This document shows positions 13,130 to 22,739 of a DNA stretch of 64,000 nucleotides, piece after piece (position 1 is the first letter of the stretch; every line of letters begins with the position of its first letter). Both the position numbers and the translations under genes were made by a program. The notes below the pieces were generated by a model that worked only from the letters and a program-made list of their open reading frames with translations, ran no database searches and was not told the DNA's origin. Location: positions 217,217,501-217,281,500 of the forward strand of contig OX465596.1 in the NCBI GenBank assembly GCA_950022295.1. Direction: 5' to 3'. The DNA is from Bromus sterilis. Taxonomy: Eukaryota; Streptophyta; Magnoliopsida; Poales; Poaceae.

Positions 13130-15980
13130 ACTCGCCCCCACTCAAAAGAATCTCGTCCCGAGATTCAGAAGTCTGCGGGAGGAAGGAGGGGTACTCGGCA
13201 CGGAGACGGTCTTCTCTTTCCCACGTGGCTTCTTTCTCTGAGTGATGAGACCACTGAACTTTCAGAAACTTGATCTTCTTTCGGCGAGTGACACGCTCTG
13301 CTGAATCAAGAACACGAACAGGGTATTCTCGATAAGAAAGGTCATCTTGGAGATCAAGCGTTTCATGGTCGACTTCGCGGATGGGGTCCTTGAAGCAACG
13401 CCTGAGTTGTGACACATGGAATACATCATGTACTCGGGAAAGGTGAGGGGGTAGTTCAAGTTGGTAGGCAACTTCTCCACGTTTAGCTAGAATGCGGAAA
13501 GGTCCGATGTAACGTGGGGCCAACTTGCCTTTGATACCGAATCTTTGGGTTCCCTTCAGAGGAGTAACCCGAAGGTAAGCCTTCTCATCCAGATTGTAGC
13601 TTTCCTCTCTATGATGACGATCATAGTAGCTTTTCTGACGAGATTGAGCGGCTTTCAATCGATCACGAACAATGCGAACTTGCTCTTCTGCGTCCTTGAT
13701 CATATCCGGTCCAAAGAGTTGTCTTTCACCGGTTTCTGACCAGTTAAGGGGTGTTCGACATCGTCGTCCGTAGAGGAGTTCAAAAGGAGGCATGTTCAGA
13801 CTAGATTGAAAACTATTGTTATAAGAAAATTCGGCGAATGGAAGAGACTTCTCCCAATTATTTCTGAAAGAGATAACACAAGCTCTGAGCATGTCTTCCA
13901 AGATTTGATTAACCCTTTCAACTTGACCGCTAGACTGAGGATGGAAAGTTGTACTAAAGGATAGATGAGTTCCCATAGCACTCTGAAAGCTTCCCCAGAA
14001 TCTAGAGGTGAAAAGGCTACTGCGATCAGAATTGATCACCAAAGGAACACCGTGAAGAGACACAATTCTAGAGACGTACAAGTCCGCCAACTGGCTAGCA
14101 GTTATAGACTCGCGAACGGGAAGGAAGTGAGCAACTTTGGAAAGCCTATCTATGACAACGAAGATGGCATCATTTCCTTTCTGGGGTTTTGGAAAGCCGG
14201 TGATGAAGTCCATACCGACTTTGTCCCATTTCCACTCGGGAATAGGCAAAGGTTGAAGTGTACCAGCAGGTCTTTGGTGTTTTGCCTTAATGCGACGACA
14301 AACATCACATTCAACAACAATTCGTGCAATGTCTCTTTTCATCCGGGTCCACCAAAATCTCTGGCGTAGATCTCGGTACATTTTTGTGCTACCGGGATGA
14401 ATGGAGAGGGGTGTATCATGGGCTTCTTTGAGGATGAGTTGCCTTAGATCCCTATATTTAGGTACTACCAAACGATTTTCAAAGAATACCGTTCCTTTAC
14501 TATCTGTGGAGAAACATTTAGCAACTCCGCTAGCAATGTTCTCCTTGGTCCGACGAACACCTCGTGCACGCCTTTGGGCAACTCTGATTTGATCCTCAAG
14601 GATTGGTTTCGCAACCAAGTTGAAAAGAGATCCACGAGGAACAATCTCGAGATTGAGCTTTTGAAATTCTTCATGAAGAATTGTTTGATACTGTTGTAAC
14701 ATGAGGTTGTTACAATACGACTTACGACTTAGTGCATCAGCCATGACGTTGGCCTTGCCTGGGGTGTAAGAAATTCCTAAGTCATAATCTTTTATCAACT
14801 CTATCCAGCGTCTTTGCCTAAGATTAAGATCTGGCTGGGTGAAAATATATTTGAGGCTTTGGTGGTCGGAATAGATCTCACAACGATTACCAAGGAGGTA
14901 ATGTCGCCAAGTCTTCAGAGCATGAACTACGGAAGCGAGTTCAAGATCATGGGTTGGATAGTTCTCTTCATGTGGCCGCAACTGGCGTGAAGCATAAGGT
15001 ACCACATGTCGATCTTGCATAAGTATGCATCCTAACCCTTGCCGTGAAGCATCACAATAGATCTCGAAATACCTTTTGGTGTCTGGAGGTGCAAGTACGG
15101 GTGCAGAAGTCAACCTTCTTTTTAGCTCTTGAAAGCTTTCCTCGCACTTGGAAGTCCATTGGAATTTCTTATCTTTCTTGAGGAGTTCAGTAAGAGGCTT
15201 TTCAACTTTAGAAAAGTTCTCGACAAAGCGGCGACAATAGCTTGCTAAGCCAAGAAAACTCCTAACTTGCTTAACCGATTCAGGTGGAGTCCAGTCAAGG
15301 ACGGCCTGAACTCTCTCGAGGTTGACTGCAACACCTTTCGCAGAAATCACGTGGCCTAAATAGGTCACTTCTGGTAGCCAAAATTCACACTTGGAGAACT
15401 TGGCATAAAGGCGATGCTCTCTAAGTTTCATCAATACCAACCTAAGATGTTCTGCGTGCTCTCCTTCGTTCTTCGAGTAGATGAGAATGTCATCAAGATA
15501 AACCACAACAAATTTATCTAGGTACTCCATGAAGATCGAATTCATTAAGCGCGAGAATGTGGCGGGTGCATTGGTTAAACCGAAAGACATGACGGTATAC
15601 TCGTAAAGACCATAACGAGTAGTGAAATCCGTTTTTGGAATGTCCTCATTTCGGATTTTGATTTGATGATAGCCTAATCTCAAATCCATCTTGGAGAAGA
15701 CAGAGGATCCTGCAAGTTGATCATAAAGATCATTGATTCTGGGCAGTGGGTACTTGTTCTTTATCGTCGCTAAATTTAGCGGGCGATAGTCTACGCACAT
15801 CCTTTCTGTTCCATCTTTCTTCGTTACGAACAGAACGGGGCAACCCCATGGCGATGAGCTAGGGAGGTTGAAGCCTTTTGCCAACGAAGCATCAAGTTGG
15901 GTTTTTAGCTCAGCTAACTCATGTGGGGCCATTCTATATGGACGTCTCGAGATTGGGGTTGTTCCTGGTATAAGATCCAC
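13107..15980 (-). CDS. pol: E2 pol: RT, RNase H, integrase, chromodomain (N-terminally truncated polyprotein)
   Basis: 957 codons without interruption. Reverse transcriptase spans about residues 25-215, with D99 in KMDLRLGYHQ and the catalytic YLDD at 161-164. RNase H has all four expected acids: D310, E347, D372 and D415. Integrase has a zinc-binding H521/H528...C558/C561 and a D591, D652, E689 core (GMDFI, SDRSS, GQVER). A chromodomain lies near 886-932, with WSHHSEKEATWERED. It copies element RNA into DNA and inserts it; the chromodomain is thought to steer insertion to modified histones. The annotated start is a GTG with no biological meaning: the frame is open back to a TAG at 16008-16010, and homology begins abruptly there, so gag, protease and the RT N-terminus were deleted. 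The last seven codons run into the LTR. All catalytic residues are present, so the enzyme part may still be functional if translated. Confidence 0.93.
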   Translation of the reverse strand: MDLIPGTTPISRRPYRMAPHELAELKTQLDASLAKGFNLPSSSPWGCPVLFVTKKDGTERMCVDYRPLNLATIKNKYPLPRINDLYDQLAGSSVFSKMDLRLGYHQIKIRNEDIPKTDFTTRYGLYEYTVMSFGLTNAPATFSRLMNSIFMEYLDKFVVVYLDDILIYSKNEGEHAEHLRLVLMKLREHRLYAKFSKCEFWLPEVTYLGHVISAKGVAVNLERVQAVLDWTPPESVKQVRSFLGLASYCRRFVENFSKVEKPLTELLKKDKKFQWTSKCEESFQELKRRLTSAPVLAPPDTKRYFEIYCDASRQGLGCILMQDRHVVPYASRQLRPHEENYPTHDLELASVVHALKTWRHYLLGNRCEIYSDHQSLKYIFTQPDLNLRQRRWIELIKDYDLGISYTPGKANVMADALSRKSYCNNLMLQQYQTILHEEFQKLNLEIVPRGSLFNLVAKPILEDQIRVAQRRARGVRRTKENIASGVAKCFSTDSKGTVFFENRLVVPKYRDLRQLILKEAHDTPLSIHPGSTKMYRDLRQRFWWTRMKRDIARIVVECDVCRRIKAKHQRPAGTLQPLPIPEWKWDKVGMDFITGFPKPQKGNDAIFVVIDRLSKVAHFLPVRESITASQLADLYVSRIVSLHGVPLVINSDRSSLFTSRFWGSFQSAMGTHLSFSTTFHPQSSGQVERVNQILEDMLRACVISFRNNWEKSLPFAEFSYNNSFQSSLNMPPFELLYGRRCRTPLNWSETGERQLFGPDMIKDAEEQVRIVRDRLKAAQSRQKSYYDRHHREESYNLDEKAYLRVTPLKGTQRFGIKGKLAPRYIGPFRILAKRGEVAYQLELPPHLSRVHDVFHVSQLRRCFKDPIREVDHETLDLQDDLSYREYPVRVLDSAERVTRRKKIKFLKVQWSHHSEKEATWEREDRLRAEYPSFLPQTSESRDEILLSGGELLVPQLG
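13130..13147 (-). other. E2 polypurine tract
   Basis: On minus, the purine-rich TTTGAGTGGGGGCGAGT immediately precedes the 3' LTR (first bases TGTTAGTACC). This is the expected plus-strand DNA priming site for Gypsy elements. It overlaps the 3' end of the pol frame. Confidence 0.75.
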
Positions 15981-16010
15981 TATGAGTTCTCCACACCTGT
16001 CGGGTGGCTA

Positions 16011-16657
16011 GGTTTCAGGAGTTGGATTACTAGATAGAATCCTAGAAGATGACCAAGGTTTACTAGGGCTACAACAGATATGTCAGAGTAGAAAAATACC
16101 ACAACACGATGATTAGTGTGGTTCTTCTGGCTAGAAGAGATCTAAACTGGGAGGAAGAACTGCAATTGAATCACTATAGGTTTCTAGAACAAAACCTACA
16201 ACAAACTCTATGGAACTGTCGGGAATGCCACCTAACAAATCTTCTGGAAAGACAACCGAAATAGGGAGAAGGATTTTGCAAAGGCATCAGATTATGAAGA
16301 AACCTGGAATGACTCGGACAGCATAACGGCTGTAATTGCAAGAGGAGTGAAAATTCTCACAACATAACAACATCACTTACATAGGAAGTCTCAAAATAGG
16401 AAGCACAATGTCTCTAGAAGACTGAACACAACTTTCCTACGGCTATAAGGAAGAAAACAACAAGATGTTCTAGTAAGACATAGATGAGCCTAGTCCTATC
16501 ATCCTGTAGAAAATATAAGGGTGACTCAGAACTCAGATTGATGAGGATAAGGAGAAAAAGAAGCCTTACGTTGTTCCCTTATACCCAAGTAACTATATAA
16601 CTATAGAATGCTAGACTCGACTTCGACCAAGGGTTTGATAATCCTACAGACAGTCCT
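16011..16657 (-). other. E2 5' leader, no coding sequence left
   Basis: This is the stretch between the primer site and the pol fragment. No gag homology and no frame longer than about 75 codons is present. The part next to the primer site (TAGACTCGACTTCG... at 16612-16625) is also found in the internal domain of element C at 49384-49397. The junction with pol at 16008-16010 marks the deletion that removed gag and protease. Confidence 0.6.
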
Positions 16658-16669
16658 GCTCTGATACCA
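16658..16669 (-). other. E2 primer-binding site, tRNA-iMet
   Basis: The minus strand reads TGGTATCAGAGC, four bases from the end of the 5' LTR (spacer 16670-16673). This sequence is complementary to the 3' end of initiator methionine tRNA and fixes the element's orientation. Confidence 0.9.
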
Positions 16670-16673
16670 AGTC

Positions 16674-19600
16674 TGTCGGGACCCGGGCTTAGCGTATGTA
16701 ATTCCAGTCACGATACAATCACATGGAGAGCCGAGAACCGTACCCACTTGTCTAAGCAGACAAGGCCAAGCACAGAACGTTCTCGGTAAGCATCGAACGT
16801 GAGGGGCATCCCATTCAGGCCGGATGATCAACTGAGATGGGTCCTCAACGTCCGCTCACAAGTCTAAATGCTTATGGGTGGTGAATCCCATACTCATAGA
16901 CAAGTCGCCTCAACCATGTTATCGATTGGATCCTAACTCTTACATAAACTTACTCCAGCCTGATCACTTAGTCGGGGTCTAGGGCGGGCTCGATCATACA
17001 ACAAAGTGTGCATGTGACAGAGTCACGAACAATCGCATCGCGATGCCCCAAGCTGCGCACATCTAAGGGCCACTTGGTGTATAAAAGACCGCCAGCCAGA
17101 TCACAACTAAGGTCTCGAAAACCCATACTAAGACATGCATGTTATAAACATACACGCAGCACACATGCCTAGTATGAACAGCAGGTATCATCACATAACT
17201 CTACAAAGTACTCTTTATTGATATACACATAGAGCATACAAAGATCACATGTCTGTGATCAACATTACATCATACAACGGAAGCAAATTAGGTCTGAGTA
17301 CAGACAAGTTTAACAAATGGCTTAGAGAAGCCTTGTACAACAAACATGCCCTTCCACGAGGGACCAGACTGTTGTCTGGGACTATGCTAACTTAGTCAAC
17401 GTCGAGCTTCAAGTCGAAGACTCCATTGGGGTCCGGGTTCTCATCTAAAACATAGAATAAGCAAACGTGAGTACAAAGTCGTACTCAGCAAGACTTACAT
17501 CAGAACTACACTACTCATGCTCAAGTATCAAGGTAAAGGAGGTGGGGTTCAACATGCAGAAGTGCCAGCTTTGACTTGGCTAGTCCTGAACTACGAGTAC
17601 CAGACTTGAGGTAAGAAGCGTACACGAGTCCACTACATCTCCAACCAATACACCACTATGGTTACTTCCTCGACTTCCCCACGAGGAGGCACACCATAGC
17701 ACTCACACTTATCTTGGTGTATTTTAGAAGTGTCCAGTTCAAGTTGTCTAATAATCAGGTACATGTTCCAAGTAATCCATAACCGCGGACGCGGCTATTC
17801 GAATAGTTTTGTTAACCTTGCAAGGGTGTAAACTACACACACATGACCATCGGTTACCTCCTTTTGCTCGCCACTGTTTAAGAGGTGACAGGGAGGATGT
17901 TCACCACGACACTTCGCTCACAACCGGTCTATTCCAGGAGTCGACTATCTGAGTTGCTACCGCTTGAGAGTCCGGCTGGATCAACGAAACGGACTCAGAC
18001 AATGTAGGTGACCGAGACGCCACCTTTAGCAGATGGTTTTCCTGCCTCACAGGTGCACCCACATATCTAGGATGATGCAACCATTCCTTCATTCTTTTTC
18101 TATGCAGATGCCAAATGGAAAGCCCGAACTAATGTGACTCCTGGACGTCGACACGGATCAAGGTACTAGGCCGAGAGGGGTCAGTGATCCCAATGTGTGG
18201 TTGTACTCTTTGTCTTGGATTACCATACAAGAACTCGCTGCTTAAGGCGGTGTTCAACAAGACAACTCACTGTGTACTTCTACACAGCCTCTCATCGTTC
18301 ACCTTGTATTAGGGTGGATTCACCGACACAGATTCACTTTCATCAACACCATGTTCACTATCATCCCGACTCACATCAAATGTAACCTCACTGTAACACT
18401 AAGCATGCAATAAGCTATAACAGTTGTAGGGGCTTCATGATATCAATCAACTCCTATGTCAGCTAGGATTGTGGTTTGCTTACTACTGTGACAAGATGAT
18501 AGGTCATGCATCGGATATGGGTTCAACTATGCGGTAGAATCGATACAAAGTGATCTCCTAAACATGCATAAGCGAGACTGAGAGGGAATTGGGATTTTAT
18601 AGATATGATCAATGGGGTTTGCTTGCCTTGCTGACGATACACGGGTCTTAACGGTGGTCTTCTTCTTCGGGGGTGATCACCATCTCGGAAAAGCTGTTAC
18701 CGGTACAAACATCAACAAAGGGGGACAACATTGAATTGAAATGCACAATCACATGATTATGTTGTCCATGATATGAATGGTATTGGTTTGATCTAGGTTC
18801 AATTTTCCACATGTTAATTGAAGTTGATTTGAAAAGTTAATTCAAAATCAAACTCCAAATATTATTCAAATTAGGTCATCTTGCATTTGCTAATGTTTGA
18901 TCATTGTATACCATGTCATCATGTGTGGGATAAGCTTCTGAAGTACAAGTGATCATATGTGCATTGCAATGGTTAAAATTGAATTAGCATTTGATTTAAA
19001 TTTGAATTTATTCCATTTAAACCAAATAGCAAAAGCTACTGGTCCCATTTTAAAATCAACTCAAACATGGTTGAAAGTTGCATATTTGGATAGAGAATTT
19101 TATGCTGATCATTTTTCATATATTATTTGTCCAATTTGTAGTTCATATGAATTTTCTATGATTTATTGAAGTTTTGACTATTTTCTGGATTTTCTGAATT
19201 CTTTTAATTCCTTTTCTTTTTATTGCATCAGCATGATGCAAGCAAGACATCAGTGGGGGGGCTGACATGTGGGTCCACCCTGTCAGTGGCCCACTGCTTG
19301 ATCTCTGTTTAATTAACAGAAACAGAGGATTAGGGGGGGGGGGTTGGCCCCACTTGTCATAGAGTTAGGGGGGGATTAGTGGGTCATTAGCTCAAGGTGT
19401 AGGGGGCACTAATGGCGGGGTCGCCGGAGGGCACTGTTGCCGGCCGGAGTTCCGCCGGAAAGGAGATTTAGGGCACGGGGGGTTCACCTGGGGGCATTGG
19501 GAGGAAGCCCTAGAGCTTGCGCACCCCCTGGAGTTAGCCACGGCTCACGAGGAGGCCCGAGGCCATGGCTATGACGGCAATGGCGACGGCCGGAGCTACT

Positions 19601-20625
19601 GGAAGAAGGCGACGACGATTGGGGGCACGGGAGGAGCCGGGGTTAGGGGGGATCGAACCGTGAGCTCACCGGGAGGGTAAAGGAGAGGTCAGAGGAGGCG
19701 GAGAAGCTGGTCGGCGACGCAATTTGAGCTCGAAGCCCACGGTGGCCGGCGGGAGGAAGTTGGAGCTGGCATGCGCTCTGGGGCTCGTGAGCTCGAATTG
19801 ACGACTCAAAACGACGGAGAAGACGACTGCGGTTCTGATGGACACATTGGTGCGGCGCCTTGTCGTCGTTGTCCACGCGGAAGCTCACCGGCGTCCTCCG
19901 GCTGTGCTCGGGCTTGCGCGAGATCTGCGAGGAGGAGAGAGGGAGGAGGTCCAGAGAGAGGGGGAGGAGAGCGGGGTGTGCTCTCGGCGTTGCGTGGCGG
20001 AAGGAGGGAGGCAGGGGAGGCCTAGACGTCTCCTCCACGTCGAAGTGGCCGGCGGCGCGCTCCCAGGCCGCCACCGAGCTGCTTCCGTCGGTGGGGAAGG
20101 AGACAAGCAGGTGGAGGTGGGCTGGGCCGCCTGGTGGGCTGGGGGGGGAACAAGTTGGGCTGAAAGCCAGGGTTTCTTCCTTTTTCTTTTTCTTCTCTGT
20201 TTTGTTTTTCTGCCTTTTGTTTTGCCCTGGTAAAAATACTAAAGCATTTAATAAAAATGCCCAAATACTTTTATAAATACTAGGTGGTCAGTAGCAAACC
20301 ACTTATTACTTTTGGGCATTTTTGAAATTCAATAAATTTGAATTCCAAATCAAATAGGGGTTTATTTAATTTCCAAAGCCACTATTTGAATATTAGAAAA
20401 TTCCATGTGCATGGGATTGATCCCAAACCACTTTTAAAATGATCAGCAACATTTCTAGGAATTTTCCAAGCATTCAAATGATTTTTGGAAAAATATTTTT
20501 ATCTGGCCATTTCAAATAATTCCTCAGGGCTTTCTGCTTCCCCATTTTTGAATTTCTTTTGAATTTTTGCATGATGCAAAAGGGCACAAACAAATCTAGC
20601 ACTTACCCTAGTTGGGGTTCTGACA
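16674..20625 (-). repeat. 5' LTR of E2
   Basis: 3952 bp. It is about 20 bp longer than its partner, mainly through an extra G/C-rich stretch near 20127-20143. A TATA-like box lies at 20268-20279 on minus. The terminal GTTCTGACA is followed at once by the duplicated target GGACG. Confidence 0.92.
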
Positions 20626-20635
20626 GGACGTATCA

Positions 20636-20649
20636 ACATCCCCAAGCTT
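20636..20649 (-). other. Polypurine tract of element A
   Basis: The minus strand reads AAGCTTGGGGATGT directly before the LTR terminus TGATA (20635-20631). It was separated from the rest of the 3' LTR by the E2 insertion. Confidence 0.7.
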
Positions 20650-22739
20650 AATTCCTGCTCGTCCTCGAGTACGTAAATGATAACAAGCATAATTTGTGTG
20701 GTGACATGCTAGCAACCATATAAGCACTTTGAAAATAAAGCAATCAAGTTATGTGATTCAATTCTAGTCATAACATGCAAGAGTCTATATTAGCATTGAA
20801 ACAAGCAACATAAGAACATTAGGTGCAAGAGCTCTTGCTGTCCGTGACTCGAATGACTCCAAATGGTGTTTGCGTGCAAGAAGGGGGATATGTTAATAAG
20901 AGAAAAAACATATATTTTGAGAACTCAATCCACTAAAGTTTCACACATGGTCTTCTTTGGAATCTTATCTTGACTCGTCCCCAGACCACTAGCCAGGTAC
21001 AAGTCAATTTGATCCACTCCCTTTCGATATTTTGAGCACTCATGCAATGGATGAGCGTAAGCACGAGAGTTGACACTTATGATGGAAAAGACAGAAATAT
21101 GGTGGAGGAGGAAGAAAAAAAGGGTGTGAAAGGCTCACATCAATGAGGACAATCATAGGCGAGAAGGCCAAATGATAGATATGATGTGAGGAGTAGGGAT
21201 TGCCATGCAACGGATGCACATATGAGCTAAGAAAAGCTCTCCAATGGAACTAGTGGCGGTGCATCCAACTTGCTCGCTCATGAAGAACTAGAGCTCGTTT
21301 TAGGAGGCCCATCATTGGAATATGCAAGCCAAGTTCTATAGTGTGAAGGTCCCCACACAGCTATATGCATAAATGATCAACTCTATGGAGTACAAGGATA
21401 AGACGGAGTACGACTGTGGATCTTTCAAAAGGAATAGTAGTGTTGCTTCTTTCTCTCTTTTATTTCTTTTTTCTATTTTTTGTATTTTTTTTGGTGGCCT
21501 CAATGGCTCTTTCTATTTAATTCTCATTGTCCTCTTTGGGATCTTTTATTTTGTCCACTTTGGGATCTTTTCCTCACTTAAGGGCAACACTGTATTTTAC
21601 AAGAAGGTATAGAAGATCTTCACACTTTACAAGGTACTCATTATAAAGAAGATGTAGCTATCATGATGTATGCAAATGTATGCCTCTGCCAGTGTAGCAG
21701 GAACAAATATAACATGAGGATCAAGTCATGAAGAGGTGGATGTTGCATGGCAATATATCTTTGAAAGGCTATGGAAATGCCTTGATAGGTAGGTATGGTG
21801 GCAGTTTTGAGGAAAGATATAAGGAGGTTTATGATGACAGAGCGTATCATGCGAAGGGTTTGGACGCACCGGCGAGGTGGACGCCAACTCTCGGAGTGAG
21901 AAGAAGACAATGCATGCTACCGAAGAGGGTAGAAAATATGAGGAGGTGGAAGTTTCAAGTTTCAATACTTACATTAGTCCGAAGAACTCATGCACTTATT
22001 ATCGATAACTCTCAATCTAATAAGGAGGTTCACAAAGAGAAAAGTACCCCAAGGAGGAGTGTATGGGGGTTTGGTTATCCTTGCGCATCCTCGACTCATG
22101 GTACGTGAGTGTACTCTAATATCCGATCCCTCTAAAGATTAGGGATCCATCTAGTAGCTAGAGTTCTCAACTAGTTTTTGTAGGTTTTTGAAAATAAACA
22201 CAGATTGACCAAAATACGACACCTATCACTAATAGGCTAGAGCTCTTGACACCAAAAGTTCAAACATTACTCACAGAAATACCTCAAAACTATTGCAAGT
22301 TACTACTACAATCGAATAGCAACCTCAGTTACCTACTTCAAGACAAGACACAACTTAGTGTAACAACCAACTCTCTTAACAAGATAAACATGAAAACAAA
22401 AGAGAGTTCCAGCAACAATCTAAACAAAAGCCAAGGCTCTTGCAAAGGACAAACACTAAAACTAAAACTAAACATGGCAGTAGCTACGAAAAGATAAAGA
22501 ACACACAACAGAGAAAGATAGGCATGAAATTCCTATTATGTTTTCTAGATTGGAGTGGAGCGTGTGTCTCTCCCACACAAAGTAAGCTGGAGTCTAACTT
22601 ATTATGAACATCAAGCAAAACGGAAGAAAACTAAAAAGGAAACCTAAGAGTGAGACGCTCCAAGCATAGCACATAACGCATGAAGTGATAAAAATATAGT
22701 GAGACGAAGGACGAACTGATGATTGTTGATGGGGAAGGG
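20650..22739 (-). other. Internal non-coding 3' part of element A
   Basis: The sequence after the PPT (CTTAATTCCTGCTCGTCCTC...) is typical of the 3' internal end of Sabrina/WHAM-type elements. I see no RT, integrase or other domain on either strand. ORFs such as 21373-21612 and 21728-22108 lack motifs. This stretch accounts for much of the missing pol region, consistent with a non-autonomous element. Confidence 0.6.

Larger units (their letters stand above)
9198..20625 (-). mobile_element. E2: full-length but gag-less Tekay-type chromovirus (Ty3/Gypsy)
   Basis: Two LTRs of 3932 and 3952 bp (TGTCGGG ... TGACA as read on plus) flank a 3544-bp internal domain. The target duplication GGACG is perfect at 9193-9197 and 20626-20630. 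Sense is minus: tRNA-iMet primer site beside the right LTR, pol on minus, polypurine tract beside the left LTR. A long uninterrupted pol with a C-terminal chromodomain puts it in the chromovirus group, Tekay-like. Gag, protease and the start of the RT region are missing, so it cannot form particles on its own. It sits 5 bp from the end of the 3' LTR of A. LTR pairs look very alike, with three differences in the first ~90 bases, which suggests a recent insertion. Confidence 0.93.
3389..20635 (-). repeat. 3' LTR of element A, split into three pieces
   Basis: The pieces are 3389-3585, 7787-9197 and 20631-20635. The first break is solo LTR B1 (duplicated target TCAAT), the second is element E2 (duplicated target GGACG). 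The last piece is only the terminal five bases TATCA. Together they give about 1613 bp, within one base of the partner LTR. A minus-strand TATA-like box, reading CTATATATT, lies near 8826-8834. Confidence 0.85.

Noticed and set aside
16658..16669. TGGTATCAGAGC considered as part of a tRNA gene
   Set aside because: Only the 3'-end complement is present, at LTR edges; these are primer sites, not tRNA genes.
21373..22497. ORFs of 79-126 codons between E2 and F as host genes
   Set aside because: They lie in the non-coding 3' internal part of element A, without start context, motifs or splice structure that I can support.
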